The notes beneath the pieces were generated by a model. It did no database searches, had not been told where the DNA came from, and was given only the letters and a program-made list of their open reading frames with translations. Positions 1 through 8,508 of a DNA stretch of 64,000 nucleotides are shown here, one piece after another. Every line of letters begins with the position of its first letter. Position 1 is the stretch's first letter. The position numbers and the translations under genes are program-made. Source of the stretch: Paenibacillus marchantiae (GTDB lineage Bacteria > Bacillota > Bacilli > Paenibacillales > Paenibacillaceae); the NCBI RefSeq assembly GCF_028771845.1, contig NZ_CP118270.1, positions 5,642,001 to 5,706,000 on the forward strand. Direction: 5' to 3'.

Positions 1-77
1 TAATAACGCTGAAGTCCAAACAGAATCAGAACCAGGAGCAGCAGCGAAATCCATATCCACTTCTTTTTTTTCTTCAA
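1..77 (-). CDS. YpmB-like membrane-anchored protein, N-terminus only
   Basis: The window edge cuts this gene after about 25 codons. A TTG start at 77 is preceded by a strong ribosome binding site (GGAAAGGAAG). The visible product is a run of five lysines followed by a Trp/Leu/Val-rich membrane segment, the layout of a short N-in membrane anchor. In B. subtilis ypmB lies just downstream of dinG, and the neighbours here (dinG, rex, mtaD) fit that position. The assignment to YpmB is inferred from position and N-terminal layout only, because the extracytoplasmic domain is outside the window. Confidence 0.6.
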   Translation of the reverse strand, partial: MKKKKKWIWISLLLLVLILFGLQRY

Positions 78-118
78 AAGCCGAACTTCCTTTCCCTATG
101 ACGATGCTGTCCTTGTAA

Positions 119-1423
119 TTAACGGGCAAGCAAACTGTCAAATGCCAGCTGAGACTCACGCAGAATGCGCTCTTCATCCATCGTAAGACATTCGCCATGT
201 TTAACCACTTGTTTACCATCCACCCACACATGCTCCACATCTTTGGCCGATGCCGAGTAGACCGTATGGGAAATCAGATCCGTATGCGGATAGAAATGGG
301 CCTGTTCGATGTTCAACGCGATGAAGTCAGCCTTCATGCCAACTTGCAGAGCGCCTGTATTGTTCAGGAATATGGATTTAGCACCATATGAAGTTCCAAG
401 CAGAAGCGCTTCCCCTGCCGGCACTGCAGTAGGGTCACCGGACACACCTTTGTGAATCAACGCAGCCAATCTCATCTCTTCAAACATATCCAGGTTATTG
501 TTACTTGCTGGTCCGTCTGTTCCCAGAGACACAGTCACGCCTGCTTTCAACAGATCAGGCACACGCGCAACACCCGAAGCCAATTTCAGGTTACTGCCTG
601 GATTGTGGGAAACTGCTACATCATGCTTTGCGAGAATCTCGATCTCTTCATCATTCAGATGTACCGCATGTGCAACCAGAGATGGACGGGAGAAAAATCC
701 TAGCTTCTCCAGATGTGCGACTGGACGCAGTCCGTAATCAGCCACGTTCTGTTCCACTTCGCGAAGCGTTTCAGACATATGCGTATGCAAAGGCAGATTC
801 AGATCATGAGCAACCTGTACCAGCTTCTCTATGTAATCCGGAGGGCAAGTGTAAGGGGCGTGCGGAGAGATTACGGTTGTAATTCTTCCGTCTGCTTGTC
901 CATTCCATTGACGGGCAAATGCTGCGGACTCTTCGAGCTTGCGCAGTTGTTCTTCTTCTGAGCAAAGCCCGATTACCCCACGTGCCAGAGCAGCCCGAAC
1001 GCCGGATTGTTCCACCACTTTCGCAACCTGATCCATATGATCATACATATCTAGGAAAGCTGTTGTTCCACCCTTCAACATTTCAAGCACGGAAAGTGAT
1101 GTGCCCCAATATACGTCTTCAGACGTCATTTTGGCTTCCATTGGCCACATTTTCTCCTGCAACCATACTTGTAACGCCAGATCGTCTCCATGGCCTCTGA
1201 GGAGCGACATGGCCGCGTGACCATGCGTATTGATCAGACCCGGCAAGAAGAACAGTCCTTTTCCGTCCACCTTTGTCAGGCTTTCGTCTCCTTCCGGCAA
1301 TGTCTCACCAATATGCACAATCTTGTCATTCTCAACAACCATAAAACCTTGAACCACGTTCCAATTCGTACCTTCACTCACGGCAAATTTGCCGTTGTGA
1401 ATTACCCATCTATTTGTCGTCAT
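119..1423 (-). CDS. mtaD: 5-methylthioadenosine/S-adenosylhomocysteine deaminase-type amidohydrolase
   Basis: A 434-aa metal-dependent amidohydrolase expected to deaminate methylthioadenosine or S-adenosylhomocysteine in the cytoplasm. Visible signatures are the first metal motif (THGHAAMSLLRG, His67 and His69), the HTHMSET motif, a later HAVHL histidine and the LGTDGPASNNN aspartate motif near the C-terminus, in the usual order for the ATZ/TRZ-like family. I start at the ATG at 1423 because the protein then opens just before its N-terminal beta strands and AGGAAG lies directly upstream. An upstream in-frame ATG would run far into rex. The gene overlaps the end of rex by 14 nt, so the two are probably co-transcribed. 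Exact substrate preference cannot be read from sequence. Confidence 0.85.
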   Translation of the reverse strand: MTTNRWVIHNGKFAVSEGTNWNVVQGFMVVENDKIVHIGETLPEGDESLTKVDGKGLFFLPGLINTHGHAAMSLLRGHGDDLALQVWLQEKMWPMEAKMTSEDVYWGTSLSVLEMLKGGTTAFLDMYDHMDQVAKVVEQSGVRAALARGVIGLCSEEEQLRKLEESAAFARQWNGQADGRITTVISPHAPYTCPPDYIEKLVQVAHDLNLPLHTHMSETLREVEQNVADYGLRPVAHLEKLGFFSRPSLVAHAVHLNDEEIEILAKHDVAVSHNPGSNLKLASGVARVPDLLKAGVTVSLGTDGPASNNNLDMFEEMRLAALIHKGVSGDPTAVPAGEALLLGTSYGAKSIFLNNTGALQVGMKADFIALNIEQAHFYPHTDLISHTVYSASAKDVEHVWVDGKQVVKHGECLTMDEERILRESQLAFDSLLAR

Positions 1424-2063
1424 CTTCCTCGTCGTCCTTTCCATTCTCCAAGTAATAAGCCAGGCTAAGTAGATCCGTCGTAAAATCAGCATGATGAATG
1501 CGAATATGCGGCGGGGTCTTCAGGATCGTTGGCGCAAAGTTCAGAATCGCTTCAATTCCTGACTCAATCAGCTGATCTGCAACATTTTGGGCTTCCGTAT
1601 CCGGAACCGTGATAATACCTATACGAATGTTATCTTTTTTGACCGAATCCGTTAATTCATTCATCGGTTGTACCGTCAAACTGTTGATTTGACTCCCAAT
1701 TTTCGGACCGTAGGCATCAAATACAGCGACGATCTTCATGTTGTCTTTGAGATAGGCATTGTAATTGGACAAGGCATGTCCCAAATTACCTGCTCCGACA
1801 AGAGCTACATTGATCTGCTGGTCTATTTTTAAAATATGGCGGATTTTCTCAATGAGATATGAAACGTCATATCCAATCCCTTTACGACCAAAGTCACCAA
1901 AGTAAGCCAAGTCTTTACGAATCTGGGCCGGATTCAAATCCAGCCTCAGTCCAAGTTCTTGTGAAGAAACCGTATTGACTTCCCGCTGATGCAGTTCATT
2001 CAAATAACGCAAGTAAACAGGTAATCTACGCACCACGGCTTCCGAAATTTTATCTGATTTCAT
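1410..2063 (-). CDS. rex: Redox-sensing transcriptional repressor Rex
   Basis: A 217-aa NADH/NAD+-sensing repressor, close to the usual length (about 210-215). The N-terminal winged helix (about residues 1-75) contains the typical VVRRLPVYLRYL start and a DLAYFGDFGRKG stretch. The Rossmann domain follows with the GAGNLG dinucleotide loop at 90-95. The C-terminal helix used for domain swapping is present and ends in an acidic tail. Rex represses fermentation and respiration genes when NADH is high. A preceding stem-loop (2109-2161) lies in its leader. I did not see a full TTGTGAA-N4-TTCACAA operator here. A looser TGTGA-N6-TCACA site occurs before the ABC transporter at 49.0 kb. Confidence 0.95.
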   Translation of the reverse strand: MKSDKISEAVVRRLPVYLRYLNELHQREVNTVSSQELGLRLDLNPAQIRKDLAYFGDFGRKGIGYDVSYLIEKIRHILKIDQQINVALVGAGNLGHALSNYNAYLKDNMKIVAVFDAYGPKIGSQINSLTVQPMNELTDSVKKDNIRIGIITVPDTEAQNVADQLIESGIEAILNFAPTILKTPPHIRIHHADFTTDLLSLAYYLENGKDDEEDDDK

Positions 2064-2108
2064 TCATTGCTCCCCCTTACCAAGGCCACGATAGATAGAT
2101 GAAAAGAT

Positions 2109-2161
2109 GAGCACCCTGTCTAAAACGATGCAAAATGATTACTGAATTAAACAGGATGCTC
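2109..2161 (-). other. Stem-loop between dinG and rex
   Basis: An 11-bp inverted repeat (GAGCATCCTGT with ACAGGGTGCTC, one G-U pair in RNA) encloses a 31-nt loop in the gap between dinG and rex. The run after it (ATCTTTTCATC) is a poor U-tract. It may be a weak dinG terminator or an mRNA structure in the rex leader. A TATATA-like box just upstream could serve rex. Confidence 0.4.
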
Positions 2162-2289
2162 CTTGTTATATAATGGATAATTGCTTTAATCGCTTTACTC
2201 GCATATCCATGAAACGAATACATGATATTACTCAATTTTACCGCCAATCACTGGCGTCTTGCAATAATGGAAGCTACAGAGCGTATCTG

Positions 2290-5151
2290 TTATTGTTGCT
2301 CTTCGGTTGGTCTCTCGAGCCATTCCGAAATGCGTGGAACTATCTGCTCTGTAAGCATGTGCTCCATTTTGGGACCAGGTAATGAATATAAAAAGTACTT
2401 GCCATAATACGCTTCAATAACGCGTGTATCGTATACAATCACAATGCCTCTGTCTTTGCCTGTACGAACCAGTCTGCCAAATCCCTGTTTGAAACGGATG
2501 ACGGCTTGTGGCACGGATAGCTTCATAAACGGGTTTTTCTTTTGCTGCTGCAAAAGCTCGCTCTTCGCTTCCACTAATGGATGATTCGGTGGCTGGAACG
2601 GCAGTCTGACAATTGCAAGGCAGGTCAGAGCCTCTCCCGGAATGTCCACGCCTTCCCAAAAGCTGCTTGTGCCAAGTAGCACCGTTGCTTTAGCATCTTG
2701 GAACCGACGTGTAAGCTTGGAACGGCTGCCGCTGTCCACCCCTTGCCCAAGCAAAGAGATATCGTTGCCTGACAAAGCCTCCTTAAGCGGGTCATAGACC
2801 TGTCGCAGCATGCGGTAGGAGGTAAACAACACCATCATGCGTCCACGAGTCGCAATAGCCGTTTCCGCGAGCGAGTGCACGAGCATATCCACAAAGTGTG
2901 CATCGCCTACACTGCCCTTCACGCTTGGGAAATCACGCGGAATGACAAGCAGCGCTTGTTCTCGATAATTGAACGGTGAAGGTAGCATCGACGTTAACAG
3001 ACGGTTATTGTCGGCAGCTTCCTGCAAACCCAGCTGTTCGATCATGAATTGAAATGACTTGTCAACGGAAAGCGTAGCCGATGTAAGCACAACGCTTTTC
3101 TTTTTATCAAAGAACATATCCTTCAATTGAGCACTGACATCGACAGGAACAGCATAGAGTTGCAGTGATTTACTGCGGAACTGGCCGCTGGCCTCCATCC
3201 AGTACACGGTATTGGCATCATCCATCCGCATGAAGAACCGCAGATTATCCTTAATCGTTGCCAAATCCTTGAGCAGACCTGAGATATCCGTAATCAGACT
3301 ATCGGACTGATAATCGTCCTGATCTTCTTTCACTTCAAGCAGCAGCTTGTCGCCTTTACGAATCAAATCACCTAGGGTGACATAAATTTGGTTTTCAGCG
3401 TCCTGCAATTCCTGCCATTTGGCTGGTTTTTGTGAAGACTTCAGTCTAAGTGAGAATTGTCCTGTCTCGCCTGGAGAAGCATCGCTGCGTTCAGGCAGCA
3501 GTCCGAACAATGCATCGCTTAGTCGATCCCACATCTCTTTAACTTCGACAGCAAGCGGGAACATCTGATCAATCATGGAGCCCCACTGTACCGAATTTTC
3601 ATGACCCGACAATTGAGAACGCAGCATAGGCAGTTGGCCATTTCGGCTATCTTTAAACAGTCGGGTCAGTGTATGAACCAACGTGAAATATTTCATATGA
3701 AGACCAAGGTGCTTACCTGCTACGTCCTCCAGATGATGTGCTTCATCGATGACGAGACTTTCGTAGGCTGGCAGCAGCTGATGTGCTGCTTTGACATCCG
3801 TAAACAATTTCGAATGATTCGTAATGACGATATCGGAAAGCCCGGCTTCATGTTTGGCCCGGTGATAGAAACATTTGCGGAACCAAGGACAGGAACGTCC
3901 AAGACAGGACTCAGATTCACTCTGTACCGTCTCCCAGAAGTCTCCTCCGCGCCCGCTTAGATTAAGCTCCTCGTCGTCTCCAGTCTCCGTCTGAGTAAGC
4001 CAGACAATCATCTGAGCCGCTGTAAAGTAATCCTCTTTCGGTGTAGCAAATTCACGTTTATTGATTTTATGCTCAAACTTACGCAGACACAGATAATGCC
4101 CACGTCCTTTGAACACCGCTGCCTTGAACGGGAACGGAACCACTTGGGTCAGCATAGGAATATCCCGCTCTCTCAATTGCTCCTGCAGGTTGATGGTATG
4201 TGTGCTGACCATGACTTTCTGTTCCTGTTTTACACTTTCATAGATAGCAGGCAGCAAATAACCAAGTGATTTGCCCGTACCTGTCCCAGCTTCGATTAAG
4301 AGATGTTTCTCCTCATCCAAAGCTTGTCGTACACTGCTGAACATTTGAGTTTGCGCCTCACGCTCCTCATAATGGTCCAGCGTCTCCTTCAGGTTATCTC
4401 TAACCTGATCCATAAACTGCTCAAAACTCACGCCTTCCAGCGGATTACCCTCTCGCTCATCACGTGGTGAGCCTATATCGGTCCAGTCACTCACGTTCAG
4501 GGCAAGCTGGCGGTAATACGTATGACCATCCAGATCCTGAATAGGCTCTGCTTCCTTCTCAGAACGCATTCCATCGAAGAACCAACCCAAGTCGCTGTCT
4601 TCCGGTGCAAACAGGTCACTGAGGCGCTGAATCGTGATCAGAGGCAATGCACGCAGCTCATCGAGACACTTCAGTAATACAAAAGCTGTTGCAAGAGCAT
4701 CACTGTCTGCCTGATGAGGACGGTCATGCTGAAATCCGAATTCCGAAGACACATAACCGAGTTGATAAGAGCCCAGTGACGGGAACGAGATCTTCAGGAA
4801 ATCAATCGTATCCAGGATCCGTCCGGTAAATGGCAGATAACCGCATCGATCGAGTGCATTTTGAAGAAAATGAAAATCAAAAGCAACATTGTGTCCAACA
4901 AGAACCACATCATCAAGCAGCGGAACCATCTCCATCATCATCTCTTCCAATGAGGGAGCATCCGCCACATCTTCATCGGTAATACCGGTTAACCCCGTAA
5001 TAAACGGAGGAATCGGTACACCTGGGTTCACATAAGAACTATATATTTGAGTTATGCTGTAGTCATGATCTATGATGGCAAGTCCGGCCTGTATAATCTC
5101 ACCGTCGGACTGCGTGCCGGTTGTTTCGAAATCCAATACGGCAAATTTCAT
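2290..5151 (-). CDS. dinG: DnaQ-like exonuclease fused to DinG-type superfamily 2 helicase
   Basis: A 953-aa protein joining an N-terminal DEDDh 3'-5' exonuclease domain (DFETTGT at residues 7-13, HNVAFDF and a later HQADSDA) to an XPD/DinG-like helicase. Walker A is GTGTGKS (about 288-294) and the Walker B box is VIDEAHH. A C-terminal QGFGRLVRTGKDRG motif VI is present. Four cysteines lie between motifs Ia and II: one in HYLCLRKF and three in a C-x4-C-x5-C cluster. This is the spacing I recall for the iron-sulfur cluster of E. coli DinG. Role: DNA repair or resolution of R-loops and G-quadruplexes. It precedes rex and follows the pan genes, as in Bacillus. Confidence 0.93.
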   Translation of the reverse strand: MKFAVLDFETTGTQSDGEIIQAGLAIIDHDYSITQIYSSYVNPGVPIPPFITGLTGITDEDVADAPSLEEMMMEMVPLLDDVVLVGHNVAFDFHFLQNALDRCGYLPFTGRILDTIDFLKISFPSLGSYQLGYVSSEFGFQHDRPHQADSDALATAFVLLKCLDELRALPLITIQRLSDLFAPEDSDLGWFFDGMRSEKEAEPIQDLDGHTYYRQLALNVSDWTDIGSPRDEREGNPLEGVSFEQFMDQVRDNLKETLDHYEEREAQTQMFSSVRQALDEEKHLLIEAGTGTGKSLGYLLPAIYESVKQEQKVMVSTHTINLQEQLRERDIPMLTQVVPFPFKAAVFKGRGHYLCLRKFEHKINKREFATPKEDYFTAAQMIVWLTQTETGDDEELNLSGRGGDFWETVQSESESCLGRSCPWFRKCFYHRAKHEAGLSDIVITNHSKLFTDVKAAHQLLPAYESLVIDEAHHLEDVAGKHLGLHMKYFTLVHTLTRLFKDSRNGQLPMLRSQLSGHENSVQWGSMIDQMFPLAVEVKEMWDRLSDALFGLLPERSDASPGETGQFSLRLKSSQKPAKWQELQDAENQIYVTLGDLIRKGDKLLLEVKEDQDDYQSDSLITDISGLLKDLATIKDNLRFFMRMDDANTVYWMEASGQFRSKSLQLYAVPVDVSAQLKDMFFDKKKSVVLTSATLSVDKSFQFMIEQLGLQEAADNNRLLTSMLPSPFNYREQALLVIPRDFPSVKGSVGDAHFVDMLVHSLAETAIATRGRMMVLFTSYRMLRQVYDPLKEALSGNDISLLGQGVDSGSRSKLTRRFQDAKATVLLGTSSFWEGVDIPGEALTCLAIVRLPFQPPNHPLVEAKSELLQQQKKNPFMKLSVPQAVIRFKQGFGRLVRTGKDRGIVIVYDTRVIEAYYGKYFLYSLPGPKMEHMLTEQIVPRISEWLERPTEEQQ

Positions 5152-5226
5152 TGCAATGTACGGTCCCTTCCATTCCAGTCTATGTTACAGCATAGCAAAA
5201 AAAAGGGCGTTTGAAAATTAACTGAC

Positions 5227-5273
5227 AAAAAAGGCGGTGTCCCCGCCGCTATGCCAGAGGAGGGAACACCGTC
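5227..5273 (-). terminator. Terminator after the TPR gene
   Basis: On the minus strand GGTGTTCCC pairs with GGGGACACC, and the hairpin is followed by CC and six T residues. It sits just after the stop of the 5293-5940 gene, so dinG probably needs its own promoter or read-through. Confidence 0.8.
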
Positions 5274-5292
5274 TTAATGCCGCCGAATAGTC

Positions 5293-5940
5293 CTAATTTA
5301 AGGCAGTCAGCTGATTTGCATATTGCAATTTTCCGCTGTTTAAACGACAAGCTTCCATGTTATACAGCGGTTCGGTCAACGATGGGTCATACTGAAGCGC
5401 CTGCGCAAATAATGAACATGCACCTTCAGGATTCGCGAGCTTGGCCTCGATACAGCCCAGGACGTTACATACCAACCCTTTCAATCTCGGCGAACCGTTC
5501 AGATGCATGATCCGCTGCAAGTGTATTCCTGCTTCCTCGGTTTGTTCCAGGTTGAGATGAGCAAGAGCCAGGTAAAAACGAGTCAATGCACTTTCCGGAT
5601 AGTCGGTCACAACCCTAGAAAATTGCATAATCGCCTGCGGGTACATTTGCAGTTTGAAATATCCCTGACCGCGACTGAAACACTCCAAATGCAGTTCTGG
5701 CAGTGCGGTAACAGCTTCCTGTTCAGGTTCGAGGGAAGCAGGCTTATCCAGTTCCCTTTCCCTCACCTGGCTCATTTTTTCTTCAAACATCAGCCACTCA
5801 TCAATCATCCCGTCACTCATCCGCTTCAGCAAATTCCACTTTTGCAGCAATTCCTGTTTGCTTAGGCCTTCAGCAGAAGGGTAGCGCTTGATAATTTCAT
5901 CTAACATGTCGTTCATTTCTGCGAAAACATGCTGGAACAT
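5293..5940 (-). CDS. TPR-repeat protein, function unknown
   Basis: A 215-aa cytoplasmic protein. The first ~75 residues are charged and helical. From about residue 90 there are at least three helix-turn-helix repeats of tetratricopeptide type (GQGYFKLQMYPQAIMQFSRVV, then a block containing RFYLALAHLNLEQ, then VLGCIEAKLANPEGACSLFAQAL), implying protein-protein contacts. I know no named B. subtilis orthologue at this site. It lies between panD and dinG and ends in its own terminator, so it may be the last gene of the pan transcript. Function is not predicted. Confidence 0.75.
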   Translation of the reverse strand: MFQHVFAEMNDMLDEIIKRYPSAEGLSKQELLQKWNLLKRMSDGMIDEWLMFEEKMSQVRERELDKPASLEPEQEAVTALPELHLECFSRGQGYFKLQMYPQAIMQFSRVVTDYPESALTRFYLALAHLNLEQTEEAGIHLQRIMHLNGSPRLKGLVCNVLGCIEAKLANPEGACSLFAQALQYDPSLTEPLYNMEACRLNSGKLQYANQLTALN

Positions 5941-6033
5941 CGATGCATCCCCACCCTTGAAAAAATGGATTAGTGCAGTGACCTGTACTCATTTTTTGTA
6001 GAATGGGTCGATTTCATTCCCCTTACCAGTCGA

Positions 6034-6417
6034 TTACATAATCGTCGCATGAACTTCGTGTTTCATCGTTTGCACAGGTTTATTCTGTCCATCTACAAAT
6101 ACAACGGTAGGCTTGTGATTATTTGCCTCTTCTTGAGACATCATTGCATATGAAATGATAATGACGGTATCTCCAGGCTGTACCAGGCGAGCTGCTGCTC
6201 CATTCAAACAGATAACTCCACTTCCACGTGGGCCTGGAATGACATAGGTTTCCAGACGTGCACCATTGTTGTTATTAACAATTTGCACTTTCTCATTTTC
6301 CATTAGATCGGAAGTTTCCATTAGATCTTCATCTATGGTAATGCTACCCACATAGTTCAGGTTTGCTTCCGTAACGGTTACCCGGTGAATTTTGGATTTC
6401 ATTAGTGTTCTAAACAT
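6034..6417 (-). CDS. panD: Aspartate 1-decarboxylase
   Basis: A 127-aa proenzyme that makes beta-alanine for pantothenate. The self-cleavage site Gly24-Ser25 (YVGSITID) is at exactly the family position; cleavage gives the pyruvoyl cofactor. The start MFRTLMKSKIHRVTVT matches the conserved N-terminus. It overlaps the end of panC by 8 nt, so the pair is translationally coupled. The full length is typical (about 127). Confidence 0.97.
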   Translation of the reverse strand: MFRTLMKSKIHRVTVTEANLNYVGSITIDEDLMETSDLMENEKVQIVNNNNGARLETYVIPGPRGSGVICLNGAAARLVQPGDTVIIISYAMMSQEEANNHKPTVVFVDGQNKPVQTMKHEVHATIM

Positions 6418-7306
6418 GGGACAGTACCTCCGATTTTTGCAGCCTTATATTGTCAATCAATCTTGTTTTGCCGAATTTTACTGCAAGTGCGATCAACAGA
6501 TCGTCACGACCATGAACTTTTTCCTGATCCAAAAGTGGCTCAAGACTTGGAAAAGCCTGAATTTCAGCATAATCAATCACGGCCATTGGTGAACGTTCAA
6601 TGTTCTCACGCAATATAACGCGGATATCCGCTGCTGTCATTGCCGTCCCTGCATATACAGCTTCCTGTGCCTCACGCAGAGCCTTGGACAGAACAAGAGC
6701 TTCCTGACGCTGTTCTGTGCTGAGGTACACGTTGCGCGAACTAAGCGCCAAGCCATCACTTTCACGAACGATAGGACAAGGCACAATCTCAACCGCCATG
6801 TTCAAATCGTTAACCATCTGCTGGATCACAGCTACCTGCTGTGCGTCCTTCATGCCAAAAAATGCACGCTGCGGTTGTACAATGTTAAAGAGCTTTGACA
6901 CGACCGTAGTCACTCCGTCAAAATGCCCTGGACGAGAAGCACCGCACAAGCGATCCGTTAAGCGGGAAACCGATACGGTCGTTTGTGTAGGCTGTGGATA
7001 CATCTCTTCAACAGAGGGAATAAATACGATATCCACCCCTTTTGCTCGTGCAGTTTCCACATCTCTAGCTTCATCCCTAGGGTAACTGTCAAAGTCTTCG
7101 TTCGGACCGAATTGAATTGGGTTTACAAATATGCTCAAAACCACGATATCACTCTGTTGTTTGGCCGCTTGCATCAAACTTGCATGGCCTTCATGAAGAA
7201 ATCCCATCGTAGGCACGAGTCCTACAACGGACTGTCTGGACTGAATCGACTGACGTTTCAAGCTAAGCTCTTGTCTTAATTCTGCGATTGTCCGTATCAC
7301 TTTCAT
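6410..7306 (-). CDS. panC: Pantothenate synthetase
   Basis: A 298-aa ATP-dependent ligase joining pantoate and beta-alanine. The nucleotidyltransferase HIGH-like motif is VPTMGFLHEGH (residues 31-41), followed by the SIFVNPIQFGPNEDF substrate loop and the FGMKDAQQ motif. Length and order match the family. The ATG overlaps the TGA of panB (ATGA), and the 3' end overlaps panD, so panB-panC-panD form a tight operon controlled by the leader upstream of panB. Confidence 0.97.
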   Translation of the reverse strand: MKVIRTIAELRQELSLKRQSIQSRQSVVGLVPTMGFLHEGHASLMQAAKQQSDIVVLSIFVNPIQFGPNEDFDSYPRDEARDVETARAKGVDIVFIPSVEEMYPQPTQTTVSVSRLTDRLCGASRPGHFDGVTTVVSKLFNIVQPQRAFFGMKDAQQVAVIQQMVNDLNMAVEIVPCPIVRESDGLALSSRNVYLSTEQRQEALVLSKALREAQEAVYAGTAMTAADIRVILRENIERSPMAVIDYAEIQAFPSLEPLLDQEKVHGRDDLLIALAVKFGKTRLIDNIRLQKSEVLSHV

Positions 7307-8178
7307 ACGTTGGTCTCCACCTTTTCTTTGCGATGTCCGTACAATTGATCCAGAACGCCGTCAGCAGCGGTAAATACATGCTCCTGTGCCGGGAACGAGC
7401 GATCCTTGACTTCTTTCACATAGGACTCGATGCTGTTGCGAATCAATGTACCTACGTCTCCATACGATTTGACAAAGCGTTTTGGCGTGTATGGGGAAGC
7501 ATACTGAACCACATCATGGAATACCAGTACCTGACCATCACACCCTCTACCTGCGCCAATGCCAATCGTAGGAATAGACAATTCCTCCGAGATCGCTCTT
7601 GCCACTTCTTCCGTGACCAGTTCGAGTACAATGCCGAAAGCGCCAGCTGCTTCAAGCGCCTTGGCTTCGTCCATCAGCCGTTTGGCATCAGCAGCATCCT
7701 TGCCCTGAATACGATAACCGCCAATTTGATTCACGGATTGCGGTGTAAGTCCGATATGTCCAAGTACAGGTACACCGGCTTGCACAACCGCTTTTACCGT
7801 ATCCGCGATTTCAAGACCGCCCTCCATCTTGACCGCTTGTGCATGACCTTCCTGCATCAGGCGACGGACACCTTTAAGCGTCTCATCCAAGCTACCATGA
7901 TACGTCATGAAGGGCATATCAGCCACGATAAACGTATTTCCCGCACCACGTACTACAGAGCGTGTATGGTACACCATATCTTCGATCGTAACAGGCAAGG
8001 TGGAGTTATAACCCAATACCACGTTTCCCAGTGAATCACCAACCAGAATTAGATCGATACCCGCTTCCTCGGCCAATTGGGCTGTCGGATAATCGTAAGC
8101 TGTAATCATGCTAAGCGGCACGCCGTCCTGCTTATATTTTTTCATTTTCACAATATTCAATGCTTGTTTGTTTGCCAT
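7303..8178 (-). CDS. panB: 3-methyl-2-oxobutanoate hydroxymethyltransferase
   Basis: First enzyme of pantothenate synthesis, adding a hydroxymethyl group from methylene-tetrahydrofolate to ketoisovalerate. About 291 aa. Family motifs seen: MITAYDYPTA, ILVGDSLGNV, and GIGAGRGCDGQVLV. I start at the ATG at 8178 because AGGAG lies 11 nt upstream. The ATG seven codons earlier would place that site inside the gene. The first gene of the panBCD operon. An intrinsic terminator at 8219-8248 lies about 40 nt in front of it. Confidence 0.96.
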   Translation of the reverse strand: MANKQALNIVKMKKYKQDGVPLSMITAYDYPTAQLAEEAGIDLILVGDSLGNVVLGYNSTLPVTIEDMVYHTRSVVRGAGNTFIVADMPFMTYHGSLDETLKGVRRLMQEGHAQAVKMEGGLEIADTVKAVVQAGVPVLGHIGLTPQSVNQIGGYRIQGKDAADAKRLMDEAKALEAAGAFGIVLELVTEEVARAISEELSIPTIGIGAGRGCDGQVLVFHDVVQYASPYTPKRFVKSYGDVGTLIRNSIESYVKEVKDRSFPAQEHVFTAADGVLDQLYGHRKEKVETNV

Positions 8179-8433
8179 TTTCGTTATGGCTCCTCTCATC
8201 TTTTCAATTTAAACGCAACAAAAAAACCTTTTAGTTTCCACTAAAAAGTCCCGAAAAGTCAAAAAAGAGTCACTTGCGATCGTCCCTTCTGTCTCGGTCC
8301 TCTTCGGCTCAGAGCAGAATCCAACAACTCACTTTACTACCATTCCTGCCTTGTCACTGCAACATTTTGAAGCAGAACAAAGCATGCTATTGCCGGAGTG
8401 CAATTCGGTCTGCATTAGCCGATATCGCCTCAC
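8179..8433 (-). promoter_or_regulatory. Long 5' leader of the panBCD operon, possible pan-motif RNA
   Basis: About 255 nt separate the proposed start point (about 8433) from panB. Near the middle, TCTGCTC can pair with GAG-A-CAGA around an inner loop, leaving a bulged A (about 8288-8325). The leader ends in the terminator at 8219-8248. A conserved RNA called the pan motif is known upstream of panB in Bacilli, and a hairpin with bulged adenosines is part of its description. Identity is inferred; a covariance-model search is needed. No T-box consensus (AGGGTGG..ACCGCG) is present. Confidence 0.45.
8219..8248 (-). terminator. Terminator/attenuator in front of panB
   Basis: On the minus strand CTTTTTAGT pairs with ACTAAAAGG around GGAA (9 bp), followed by seven T residues. 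Only about 25-30 nt separate the T-run from the panB ribosome binding site, too little for another promoter, so panB expression should depend on read-through. It lies 260 nt past birA, too far to be a typical birA terminator. Confidence 0.75.
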
Positions 8434-8439
8434 GAACAC

Positions 8440-8468
8440 AGTATACCAAAGTTCTGCCCAAAGTTCAC
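8440..8468 (-). promoter_or_regulatory. Candidate panB promoter
   Basis: GTGAAC, 17 nt, TATACT on the minus strand. The -10 is good and the -35 weak. It is placed between birA and the leader terminator. Confidence 0.45.
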
Positions 8469-8508
8469 GTCTTATGTTCATTTTTACGGTGTAAATTCGA
8501 CAAATTGT

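Noticed and set aside
7288..8034. 248-aa open frame on the plus strand over panB
   Set aside because: It is the antisense of a clear panB gene, has no ribosome site and shows no domain.
8179..8433. T-box riboswitch before panB
   Set aside because: The conserved T-box sequence (AGGGTGG..ACCGCG) is missing.
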